Positions 26,630 to 34,653 of a DNA stretch of 64,000 nt are shown here, piece by piece. The position numbers and the translations under genes are program-made. Each line of letters begins with the position of its first letter. The first letter of the stretch is position 1. Source of the stretch: Muriicola soli. GTDB taxonomy: Bacteria > Bacteroidota > Bacteroidia > Flavobacteriales > Flavobacteriaceae. Below the pieces are notes generated by a model that was not told the origin of the DNA, made no database searches, and saw nothing but the letters and a program-made list of their open reading frames with translations. The DNA is taken from assembly GCF_004139715.1 (NCBI RefSeq), contig NZ_CP035544.1:1364001-1428000 (forward strand). Direction: 5' to 3'.

Positions 26630-27520
26630 CTATTCCGTAAGTTCCAGTTCGAAATCTACACTTATAGTATTTCCGGGAACTACAGATACCATCTCTACAG
26701 ACTCACTTATATACCCTTCCAATTCAGCCATCATTTCATAGTCACCAGAATCAAGTCCGAGAATCATATAGCCTCCCGTCTCATCAGTAAAGGAACTGGT
26801 CACTACTTCGCCTTCCCTCAGAACTGAAATCTGAACACCTTCCAGAGGGACAGATTCTGCTTCAACAAGGCTTGTCACCATGCCTTGTATTGTACCGGCC
26901 GTAGTTAGGTTACTTACTTTGATTACCGGTTTAAAGATAAACCCGTTAAAAGATTCAGGTCTCTTGATATTACCCCTGGCTACAAATGACCTGGAGACAT
27001 CAAAATCAAATAACACATCGGCTGAAAGCCCTCCGGCAACTACCAGTGGAGGATCGACAAAGATTTTGATCCCCGACTGCTCACCACTGGGTACTTTCAG
27101 ATCGTATGTGGTCATTTCCTCGTCATTGAGAACCAAATTTACACCCTTTACATAAACCCGAAAAAGATCGTATTCACCGGCAGGAATCTCCGTATCGACA
27201 AGGTTTTCAGTAACTCCGTTCGTTAAGTCCAGAAGATTAACTGTGATTTCCTCTTCCATCAGTACGATATAATCGTTTCCGGAATCTTCGTCTATCATAC
27301 CATCTTCACCGTGATTTCCTTCGTCTTCATCTTCACCCTTCTGTCTGGCCTCAATTTTAAATACCGTCACATTGGCTTCCGCAATCATATCATGTGGAAA
27401 GGGAGCATCCGTTAACTGAATGGTAAGTCGACCCGTTTCTTCTGTCGTTGATTCTGATTCAGAGCAGCCTATTAAGACAAATAAACTACATACCCAAATC
27501 CAAAGATATCGTGTTTTCAT
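26630..27520 (-). CDS. DUF4382 lipoprotein with carboxypeptidase-regulatory-like domain
   Basis: The 296-residue product has a lipoprotein signal (LFVLIGCSE). DUF4382 follows over about residues 30-190 (RLTIQLTDAPFPHDMIAEAN, then ADVLFDFDVSRSFVARG). It ends in a carboxypeptidase-regulatory/CNA-B-like beta-sandwich (GVQISVLREGEVVTSSFTDE, GDYEMMAELEGY). A strongly acidic insert (EDEDEGNHGEDG) interrupts DUF4382 and could bind Ca. It is expected on the outer surface. Function unknown. A TACTTTTG box on the minus strand at 27564-27557 is a candidate -7 promoter element. Confidence 0.82.
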   Translation of the reverse strand: MKTRYLWIWVCSLFVLIGCSESESTTEETGRLTIQLTDAPFPHDMIAEANVTVFKIEARQKGEDEDEGNHGEDGMIDEDSGNDYIVLMEEEITVNLLDLTNGVTENLVDTEIPAGEYDLFRVYVKGVNLVLNDEEMTTYDLKVPSGEQSGIKIFVDPPLVVAGGLSADVLFDFDVSRSFVARGNIKRPESFNGFIFKPVIKVSNLTTAGTIQGMVTSLVEAESVPLEGVQISVLREGEVVTSSFTDETGGYMILGLDSGDYEMMAELEGYISESVEMVSVVPGNTISVDFELELTE

Positions 27521-27650
27521 TGCTACAATTTTTCTTATTTCAATTTAATCCAATCTCAAAAGTATCCTAAACTCTTCGGGGATCATAGTATCCGTCAGCT
27601 TTTTCGATGAATTACAAGGCTGTTGCGAGATTTTTGATAATCGAGATCAA

Positions 27651-27674
27651 AAAAAATGGGCATAAAGCCCATTT
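27651..27674 (-). terminator. Terminator after the OsmC gene
   Basis: On the minus strand AAATGGGC / GCCCATTT with a five-base loop is followed by a T run. It lies about 20 bases past the stop at 27695 and closes the OYE-DLH-OsmC operon. Confidence 0.75.
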
Positions 27675-27694
27675 AGAATAAGGTTGAATTTATA

Positions 27695-28111
27695 CTACAA
27701 CAAATTAGCATGCAGTGAAATGTCGGCTTTAAGCAATTTCGAAATAGGACAAATCTCTTTGGCCTTATTTGCAACTTCTGTGAACTTGTCTTTATCCATT
27801 CCGGGTACTTTACCTTTTAAGTCGAGAGTTACCCCTGTTACACTTCCATCTTCAAAATGAACGTGGGCTTCAACCGATAATTCATCAGGAGTGAATCCTG
27901 CTTCCCCGATTAAAAAACTGAGTTGCATTGCAAAGCAGCCGGCGTGGGCCGCACCAATTAGTTCTTCGGGATTAGTACCTTCCCCATCCTCAAAACGGGT
28001 ATGGAAGGAATACTGTGTATTATCTAGCACCTTGCTGTCGGTAGTAAGATGCCCTTTACCATCTTTCCCACTGCCCAGCCATTTGGCCTTTGCATTTCTT
28101 GTAAATTTCAT
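27695..28111 (-). CDS. OsmC-family peroxiredoxin-like protein
   Basis: The 138-residue protein has the OsmC fold with the reactive Cys pair, one in AAHAGCFAMQLSF and one in KEICPISKLL, plus the conserved Glu/Arg region FHTRFEDGEGTNPEEL. Family members reduce organic hydroperoxides in the cytoplasm. It is the last gene of a three-gene run behind dienelactone hydrolase (24-base gap) and an old yellow enzyme, which together suggest handling of reactive electrophiles or peroxides. Confidence 0.88.
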   Translation of the reverse strand: MKFTRNAKAKWLGSGKDGKGHLTTDSKVLDNTQYSFHTRFEDGEGTNPEELIGAAHAGCFAMQLSFLIGEAGFTPDELSVEAHVHFEDGSVTGVTLDLKGKVPGMDKDKFTEVANKAKEICPISKLLKADISLHANLL

Positions 28112-28135
28112 TTTATCTCTTATTTTAATTAATAT

Positions 28136-28969
28136 TTATTTAAAAGTCTCGTTCAATAAATCCTTAAGTTCCTGCCATGAAGCTTGATCAGCTTTTTCCT
28201 GATAAGCCAGAGGAAGATTGAATTTCTGACCTAAGGAATCTGCATCCTTACTGGTAAATGCATGTTGTGCATTTTCGTAGGCAATATAAGAGTATTCTGC
28301 TCCCGCTTCGTCCATGGCCTTTTTGAAGGCTTTTACAGATTCTTCAGACACAAATGGATCTGCGGCACCGTTGCACACCAATACTTTTGCCTTAATCCCT
28401 TTATTGGGCATAATGGGTAACTGGACTCCGCTGTGGAATGCGGCTACCGCGTCCAGGTCTTTCCCGGCGTTTGCCATGGTGAGCACTACACTTCCCCCAA
28501 AACAATAGCCGATAGCGGCAATCTGAGTTGAATCTACAGAACTGTGGTTTTTGAGCAGCGACATCGCGGCATTAAAACGAGCTTCGGCCTCATCAATATT
28601 GCTCATGACCATCCCGGAAAACTTACCGGCATCTTCAGGGTGTGCGGCCTGTTTTCCATCCCCGTACATATCAACCGCAAAAGCGGTATAGCCCAGATTA
28701 GCAAGCATTTGTGCTCTTTCACGGGTATAATCATTATGTCCCCACCATTCGTGAACCACCAGGATTCCGGGACGTTTGGCTGTAATAGCCTTATCATAGG
28801 TAATATATCCCTTCATAGTGGTAGAATCCGTGGCGTAACTTACCTCTTCCCCTACCAGGGTGGATGTCTTTTCCTCAGGACTTGAAACCTGTTCCTGCTT
28901 TTTTTCGGTTTTACAAGCAAAAGCCAAAACTAACAAAACAGTGAGTGACATATAAACTGATTTACGCAT
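28136..28969 (-). CDS. Dienelactone hydrolase family lipoprotein
   Basis: The 277-residue product starts with a lipoprotein signal (MRKSVYMSLTVLLVLAFAC). The DLH alpha/beta-hydrolase fold carries the nucleophile Cys in IGYCFGG, with the acid near CNGAADPFV and His in NAQHAFTS. True dienelactone hydrolases act on chlorocatechol breakdown products, but many paralogues, especially exported ones, have unknown esters as substrates. I reject an in-frame start at 29095, since it would overlap the upstream gene and bury the signal peptide. Confidence 0.85.
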   Translation of the reverse strand: MRKSVYMSLTVLLVLAFACKTEKKQEQVSSPEEKTSTLVGEEVSYATDSTTMKGYITYDKAITAKRPGILVVHEWWGHNDYTRERAQMLANLGYTAFAVDMYGDGKQAAHPEDAGKFSGMVMSNIDEAEARFNAAMSLLKNHSSVDSTQIAAIGYCFGGSVVLTMANAGKDLDAVAAFHSGVQLPIMPNKGIKAKVLVCNGAADPFVSEESVKAFKKAMDEAGAEYSYIAYENAQHAFTSKDADSLGQKFNLPLAYQEKADQASWQELKDLLNETFK

Positions 28970-29015
28970 ATAATTTGGTATTTTGATTCTTACTAAATTA
29001 CGAATAAGTCCACTA

Positions 29016-30131
29016 TTATGCTTCCTGTAATTCTTCCGTTTTTTTCTCGTAGTCGAGATAACCTTCCTTCCCAGGCGTGTAAAATGTATTTTCATCCCAT
29101 TCGGTTAAGGGAACATCGTATGTAAATCGTTCCACGAGATCAGGATTGGATATAAAAGGCTTCCCAAAGGCTACTAGATCTGCATTACCCTCTTTCAGGA
29201 TTTTATTACCTGATTCCTGGTCAAATCCATTATTGATCATAAGATTACCCTTATAGATAGGTCTGTAATGTTTTGCAATGTCCGTTACGGCAAAGGAGAG
29301 ATCGGCAACATCCGTAAAAGGTTCTGAAAGATGTAGGTAAGCAAGATCATAATCATTGAGCCTTTTTACAATATAATCGAAGGTCGGAATGGTTTCTTCA
29401 TCCATGGTCATTCCAAAAGAGCCATGCAAGGAGGGGTTTAGTCGCACTCCTATTCGGTTTTCGGGTAGTTTTTCTTTTACCGCATCTAAAACCTCGAAGA
29501 GAAATCGAGCCCTGTTCTCAATACTGCCTCCGTAGTTATCCGTTCGCTTGTTACTCGATTTATTAAAGAATTGATGGAAGAGGTATCCATTAGACGCATG
29601 TATTTCCACACCATCAAAACCGGCTTCCACTGCATTTTCAGCAGCCTGGGCAAAGTCGGATATGGTTTGCTCAATTTCAGCAACCGACATGGCTTTTGGT
29701 TCCACTGTTTCTTTAAACCCGTCATAGGTATACGATTTAGCTTCCGGGTTTACAGCAGATGGTGCAAGCGGAAGTTCTCCATTGTGAAAATCAGGATGTG
29801 ACATTCTGCCCACATGCCATAACTGTATGAAAATTCGACCTCCTTTACTGTGTACTTTTTCTGTTACACTCTTCCACCCATTTACTTGTTCTTTAGAATG
29901 TATTCCAGCAGTATTGACATAACCCACTGCCCTTTCTGAAACTTGTGACCCTTCCGTAATAATTAGTCCGGCCGACGCTCTTTGAGCGTAGTACTCCCCA
30001 TGGAGTTCTGAGGTTGGTTTGTTTTCTTCATTAGCAGCCCTGCTTCGGGTCATGGGTGCCATTACAACCCTGTTTGGTAAGGTGCTAGCTCCAAGTGTTA
30101 TCGGTTTCAGAAGTTCTTGATCCTTATTCAT
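29016..30131 (-). CDS. Old yellow enzyme-type alkene reductase (NADH:flavin oxidoreductase)
   Basis: The 371-residue TIM-barrel flavoenzyme has the OYE landmarks PNRVVMAPMTRSRA, QLWHVGRMSHPDF, FDGVEIHASNGYLFHQF and TDNYGGSIENRARF, with the His/Asn pair HASN that binds substrate carbonyls. It uses FMN and NAD(P)H to reduce activated C=C bonds and is usually an electrophile- or stress-response enzyme (NemA type). It is the first gene of the run with DLH and OsmC. It has no signal and is cytoplasmic. Confidence 0.9.
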   Translation of the reverse strand: MNKDQELLKPITLGASTLPNRVVMAPMTRSRAANEENKPTSELHGEYYAQRASAGLIITEGSQVSERAVGYVNTAGIHSKEQVNGWKSVTEKVHSKGGRIFIQLWHVGRMSHPDFHNGELPLAPSAVNPEAKSYTYDGFKETVEPKAMSVAEIEQTISDFAQAAENAVEAGFDGVEIHASNGYLFHQFFNKSSNKRTDNYGGSIENRARFLFEVLDAVKEKLPENRIGVRLNPSLHGSFGMTMDEETIPTFDYIVKRLNDYDLAYLHLSEPFTDVADLSFAVTDIAKHYRPIYKGNLMINNGFDQESGNKILKEGNADLVAFGKPFISNPDLVERFTYDVPLTEWDENTFYTPGKEGYLDYEKKTEELQEA

Positions 30132-30314
30132 GTGATATTAGATATTTTTAATTATTAAATCGTTCCATGAAAAGAAACTAAAAATTATCTCATTTCCGCC
30201 ATCTCAGGAACACTTTATATTATGTTTAACGTTTTATCATATAATTTAAACAATATTTAATACTATTGCTTACTTGTTCTACGTACTTTGCGGATATAAC
30301 TAAAAAGAAAAATT

Positions 30315-30892
30315 ATGAGAGTACTGAGTACATTAATGCTAATAGGACTTATGTTCATTTCCTGTGGCGAATCAAAAAAGAAAAAGCTGAAGAGACTATG
30401 GAGACTTCTGAAATGGAAGCTCCTGCTGAAGAGGCTACAATGCCTGAAACTATTGTAGGCGTAGCGAGTGGAAATGAAAACTTTAGCACCTTGGTAGCCG
30501 CAGTTCAGGCTGCTGACCTGGTAGGGACATTAAGCAGTGATGGACCTTTTACGGTTTTTGCTCCAACTAACGACGCTTTTGCAAAGTTACCAGAAGGAAC
30601 TGTAGAAAGTCTTTTACAACCGGAAAACAAGGCTTCTTTAATTAACATTCTTACCTATCATGTAGTGGCAGGAGAATTTGCAGCTTCAGCTGTTGTTGAA
30701 GCAATAAATAGTAATGACGGATCCTTTGTAGTCGAAACTGTACAGGGCGATAAGATCACCTTATCTCTTGACGGGGAAAATGTTACACTTGTTGATGCAC
30801 AAGGTAATGCAAGTACGGTTATAATGGCTGATGTACCTGCTTCTAACGGAGTAATCCACGCAATTGACGCAGTGGTGATGCCAGCAGAGTAG
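30315..30892 (+). CDS. Fasciclin-domain lipoprotein, frameshift or slippery site after the signal peptide
   Basis: A 5' frame from ATG 30315 gives a lipoprotein signal (LMLIGLMFISCGES). The following fasciclin (FAS1) domain is in another frame, with GPFTVFAPTNDAFAKLP, LTYHVVAGEF and a conserved end NGVIHAIDAVVMP. The frames meet at A6 (30374-30379). One more A, or a -1 slip on A AAA AAG, joins them as ESKK-EKAEETMETSEM for 192 residues. FAS1 domains mediate adhesion; the protein is expected on the outer surface. The apparent alternative start at 30266 lacks a signal peptide and is unlikely. A strong terminator follows. Confidence 0.8.
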
Positions 30893-30921
30893 TCTATGAT
30901 CATTACAATTATAAAATTAAG

Positions 30922-30943
30922 CCGCCCCCCGGGCGGTTTTTTT
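30922..30943. terminator. Terminator between the fasciclin gene and the flavoprotein gene
   Basis: CCGCCC / GGGCGG with a CCC loop is followed by seven T, 29 bases after the fasciclin stop. The T run ends at the stop of the minus-strand flavoprotein gene, so it serves plus-strand transcription best. Confidence 0.85.
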
Positions 30944-32182
30944 ATTGCTCAGCCCTCATAGAATTTATCATCGCTTCAGCAGCCATCTCACCGCTAATAA
31001 TGGCCGCATTCGTTGAAGCGTAAAGCAGGTGATCCCCGGCTTTAAAAATCGATTTTCCCAGCTTGCCGTTTGCCGCTGTCCAGTCGGCAGTAAGAGAATC
31101 CAATTCAGGTAAAGCTCTTGCAATATGATATCGCTTTAAAAACCTGACCTCTTCTATCCCACATAGCCTGCGTAATTCTTCTTCCAGCTTACGGATAAGT
31201 TCCTCTTCATTAAGATGGTGCTCTTTTACGACAGTGACCGAAAGTAATTCCCGCTTCCCTGAGTTTTCGCAAGAAATACTGGTGGGATAAAAAATGTTGT
31301 TGATCAAAGAATCAGGTGCTGTAATTAAACCGATCACTGGCTTTTTGAACGATCTTAGCTCGGTCTCAAAATACAAGTTGTCGCAACTTTTCCATTTAAC
31401 GACCGCTGTTTTGACCGGCAGCAATTCAGTAGCGGCAGTAGCCACCAAGATACGATCGGCTTCGAGTTCCTGCCCATCCTTCAGGACAAGCTTCCGTTCC
31501 TCAACTCCTGCCACCGGAGAATTGTAATGAATTTTAGTTCTCTGAAGTCGATTTGCCAGCTGATCAGCGAGCGCACCCATTCCACCCTCAGGTATTGTGG
31601 CATAGCCCTTGCCAAACATCTTAAAGACGAATTGAAACATACGGCAACTGGTCCGCAATTCAGTTTCCAGGAATATTCCCGTAAAGAAGGGCTTAAAAAA
31701 TGTATTAATGAGTCGATCTGAAAAGCCCTCACGCCTCAGAAATTCCATAGTTGACATCTCTTCAGTTCTAAAGATGTCTTCATCCGGCAGCTTTTGCAAA
31801 TGCCTGTGCATGGTCCATAATAAATACACATCCCGTATGGAAGCCACTCCTGAAGTTAAGGTAGGCCACAAAAAGGGTAAATACCGACTGGGGTCCCCAA
31901 GCGTAATTTTTTGTCAGCTCCAAAAAGCATCGCCCCGGGCAAAATTCGCTGTAATTTCAAGGCGTCGTAATCGAAGTATTCCTTTGCCTTTGGATAGGCA
32001 TCCAGAAGTACCTGAAAGCCGTGATCGAGCTGATAACCGTCCACCACGTCTGTTTTTATTCTGCCTCCTGCAGTTTCACTTGCCTCATAGATAACTGGGG
32101 AGTATCCTGCTTTTTCAAGATTTATGGCTGCAACAAGGCCACTTATTCCAGCTCCTACGATATAAATTTTCACCTTAGACAT
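30942..32182 (-). pseudogene. NAD(P)/FAD-binding amine-oxidase-like protein, interrupted by one frameshift
   Basis: The mended 413-residue flavoprotein starts with the dinucleotide motif IVGAGISGLVAAINLEKAG and the follow-on GGRIKTDVVDGYQLDHGFQV. It continues with IPEGGMGALADQLANRL and ends with AGDHLLYASTNAAIISGEMA, the pattern of phytoene-desaturase/protoporphyrinogen-oxidase-like FAD enzymes. The break is in a four-G run at 31895-31898; one extra G gives KLRLGDPSRYLPFLWPT. The substrate is unknown; carotenoid- or porphyrin-like compounds are typical of the superfamily. It is divergent from the DoxX-like gene, with an inverted repeat between them. Confidence 0.8.
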
Positions 32183-32208
32183 TTCAAACGGATAAAATTA
32201 CAAATTTA

Positions 32209-32271
32209 CAATATTGCTGTATCAGTTCTTTCAGGGTTTGAAGTCCTGACCTTTTGTATTCAGCAATATTG
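32209..32271. repeat. 11-base inverted repeat in the divergent promoter region
   Basis: CAATATTGCTG (32209-32219) and its exact reverse complement CAGCAATATTG (32261-32271) are 41 bases apart. The right arm lies inside the spacer of the promoter at 32254-32281 and the left arm sits 27 bases from the start of the flavoprotein gene. A regulator bound at both arms could affect both genes. Confidence 0.5.
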
Positions 32272-32281
32272 GGTACCTTTG
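32254..32281 (+). promoter_or_regulatory. Bacteroidota-type promoter for the DoxX-like gene
   Basis: TTG at 32254-32256, a 17-base spacer and TACCTTTG at 32274-32281 match the Bacteroidota consensus (TTG and TAnnTTTG). The DoxX-like gene starts 31 bases downstream, leaving a short leader. This is the clearest promoter in the window. Confidence 0.7.
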
Positions 32282-32312
32282 TCTTTGTAACTCCCGGTAA
32301 GATTGCTTTCAC

Positions 32313-32660
32313 ATGAAAATTCCTGAATTCCTGAGTTTATTTCTGGCTTTCTCTTTTCTATTTTTTGGTTTCAGCTGTTTTTTCGCTCCACGTATGAAAC
32401 ATGAATTTATACGCTATGGTTTGCCGCATCAAAGGAGGATCGTCGGGATACTACAATTAATTGGAAGTGCAGGGCTTTTTATTGGAATGGTCACGGGTCC
32501 CATGCTAAGCGTGCTGGCTTTGGCCGGACTTGCTATACTTATGTCGATGGGCGTGATTGTGCGTATCAAAATTAAAGATCCCTGGCCGGCAATTCTTCCG
32601 GCCTTTATCTATGCCTTTTTATGCGGTTATTTATTTTATGATACGGTGATCCTTATGTGA
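32313..32660 (+). CDS. DoxX-like four-helix membrane protein
   Basis: The 115-residue product is four hydrophobic helices of the DoxX/DoxD-like fold (FLSLFLAFSFLFFGFSCFF, then GILQLIGSAGLFIGMVTG). The polar bridge RYGLPHQRR between helices one and two is typical. Such proteins are small inner-membrane subunits of thiol or quinone redox systems in some bacteria, but most are uncharacterised. It is divergent from the flavoprotein gene and convergent with another DoxX-like gene, 15 bases away. Confidence 0.78.
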   Translation: MKIPEFLSLFLAFSFLFFGFSCFFAPRMKHEFIRYGLPHQRRIVGILQLIGSAGLFIGMVTGPMLSVLALAGLAILMSMGVIVRIKIKDPWPAILPAFIYAFLCGYLFYDTVILM

Positions 32661-32675
32661 TTTGCAAGGCAAATC

Positions 32676-33041
32676 TTAGCCGTAAAAAATGATAATAAGA
32701 CACATGGCTAAAAACAATGAGGCAGGAAAAGACTTAATAATGGGGTCATTGATCCTGAAATGCATAGATATTGATCCGGCAAGAAGCAGGGCGAGTCCGG
32801 ACGCAGCGGCCAATTTCAATTCGGGGTACCAGATTGCAGCCAGTAAAAGGAGTGCCAAAATAACTTTAAGCGTTCCCACTACGTAACAAAACCATGCGGG
32901 TAGTCCGTAAACCTTAAATTCTTCAAGGATTGTTTTTGCATCACCACCCCTCCAGCGGGTTGGTTTATTGTACTGTACTAACCATACGTTTAGAATGCTC
33001 AAGCCTACAATCGCCTGCAGTACTTTAATAAAAATTTCCAT
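32676..33041 (-). CDS. DoxX-like membrane protein
   Basis: The 121-residue protein has four hydrophobic helices with the DoxX layout. EEFKVYGLPAWFCYVVGTLKV matches the region KHEFIRYGLPHQRRIVGILQ of its convergent neighbour, and ISMHFRINDPIIKSFPA matches VIVRIKIKDPWPAILPA. The two are therefore paralogues. Function unknown. It starts at an ATG at 33041 and has no close partner on its strand. Confidence 0.78.
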   Translation of the reverse strand: MEIFIKVLQAIVGLSILNVWLVQYNKPTRWRGGDAKTILEEFKVYGLPAWFCYVVGTLKVILALLLLAAIWYPELKLAAASGLALLLAGSISMHFRINDPIIKSFPASLFLAMCLIIIFYG

Positions 33042-33112
33042 AGCCTGTTTGATTTTGGAGTAAGTTAAAAAAAATAGTGCACTCTGCCAGATTCGATCCT
33101 ATCAATTTATCT

Positions 33113-34581
33113 TTAATTTCCTTCCGCCGACTTGTGAAAAAACCGACTCAAAAAGAGATTGCCGTTCCCTGAAAAAATTCTCTGTACGATCTCATCTGCC
33201 TCTATACGATTCTCAGGTAGTCGCAATACAGCTTCCTCCATATAATTATAGGCATGCCTTTCCAGAAAATCGGCCAGAAAAGGCAATTCTTCTGCTGTCC
33301 AGAATCCGTTCAGGGAATCGATAATCCCATCAAAATCGGAACCTATGGCCACACAATCCCAAGCAAAAATCTCCCTCGAATCCAGAACGGTCAGGATATG
33401 TCTGATTTGATTCCAGAGCAATTCGGACCTGTAATGCATAATTTTATGTCGTCTAATCGACTTCTTTGTTTTCTTTAGTGTCTGCTTATTGGCAATCCTT
33501 CTCTCATCTAGCTGCAGGCCAATTATTCCTCCTGACTGCGCTATGCGAATGATTTCCTCATCAAAAAAATTAATGGTTACCGGATTGAGTACCGATGCCG
33601 TTTCCAGATGCTCAGGGGAAGGATCTTCAAAAGAACTGAGGCCATTACACGCCCCATGACTCACAATCACAGGGATACCTTCAAATGTCTCTGCCCCGCT
33701 GTCCAGCATCTCGTAGTATTCTTGCCGGGCCCTTACACTCATGTGTTTGATATCAGGAAGAATCCTCCCCCATTGGTATTGTCGAGCATTCTTTCTATCA
33801 CCTTTTTCCCCAGAGGAGTAAATCCCCTTTCGAGTCCTTCGTCCTGATCGGTAAAATTTAATATAATTCCCGTAAGGCTTGGTGCGTGACCACAGATATG
33901 ATTCCAGAAATGATGAGCTACAGTGATAAAAAAGGGTTTAAACTCCCAATTCTTAATGGTTTCCAGATTTTGCAATACTTCTGATTCGACGGGTTTTGCG
34001 ATTAATCCCGTGTTGAGCACATGCAGCCCCTCAATAGAGATGATTACGGCAATAGTCCTTGTTTTAGAGCTAAAATCCTCTTTGCGGATCCTAATGATAT
34101 CATTATACTCACTCACCAGTTTATAGCGCACTCTGTTACCCGCTATTCTGAATTTCTTGCCATCTAATTGCCTGTAGTACTCATATTGCAATACAAGGTC
34201 TTCAAAATAGTTTTTTATGCCTTGAATATGGTCCACTCTTTTAGCCCCAATACCCAAAGCAAAATTGGAGGCGAGATCCAGAATCAATTCATTTTTAATC
34301 TTATTTCGGATAAACCATTTTTCCAGTGGATAGAGTGAAACACAGACTGTTTGTACTCCTCCCAGGGTTAGCGCTGTGAAATTCGACTGAGAAAATTTGG
34401 TAAGGCCACTGAGATAGTTCAGCAGCTTGTCAAACACAGAAGGAGGATCGTAGTGCCAGATACTCTTTTTACGCCTCCTGTCGGCTGTATTACGTCCCAC
34501 AGGATTATCCCTGAAACTCTTGCCAAAAGGTTTCAAGGAGGGATGACAATGAAAGTCTATGTAGTCGTTACCGCTATCCAC
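33113..34581 (-). pseudogene. M19 membrane-dipeptidase-like protein, interrupted by one frameshift
   Basis: The mended 489-residue protein starts with the metal site DFHCHPSLKPFGKSF. It has EGLHVLN, whose Glu bridges the two metals in renal dipeptidase relatives, and VAHHFWNHICGH with further His ligands. It ends in an IGSDFDGIIDS segment typical of M19. The break is at the five-base run 33767-33771; one more G joins NTNGGRILPDIKHMSVRARQ. The start is a GTG at 34581 with no ATG nearby in frame. There is no export signal. Family members split dipeptides; this long variant, with a basic stretch near RRRKKSIWHYDPP, is uncharacterised. Confidence 0.8.
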
Positions 34582-34653
34582 AAGATCTCTTACCGGGAAT
34601 AATCCATAAGAACTCAGATTAAATGTAGTGTTAGGAAGTTACTCTTTTCCGCA

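Noticed and set aside
28970-29095. Upstream start for the dienelactone hydrolase that would add 42 residues.
   Set aside because: The added part is basic, overlaps the upstream gene and hides an otherwise clear lipoprotein signal.
30266-30314. Upstream start for the fasciclin gene in the fasciclin frame.
   Set aside because: It yields no signal peptide, whereas the ATG at 30315 in the neighbouring frame gives a typical lipoprotein signal.
5956-33771. G-tract phase variation as a cause of the breaks.
   Set aside because: Tracts of four to six G are short for slipped-strand switching, and the affected genes are of unrelated types, so artefact is more likely.
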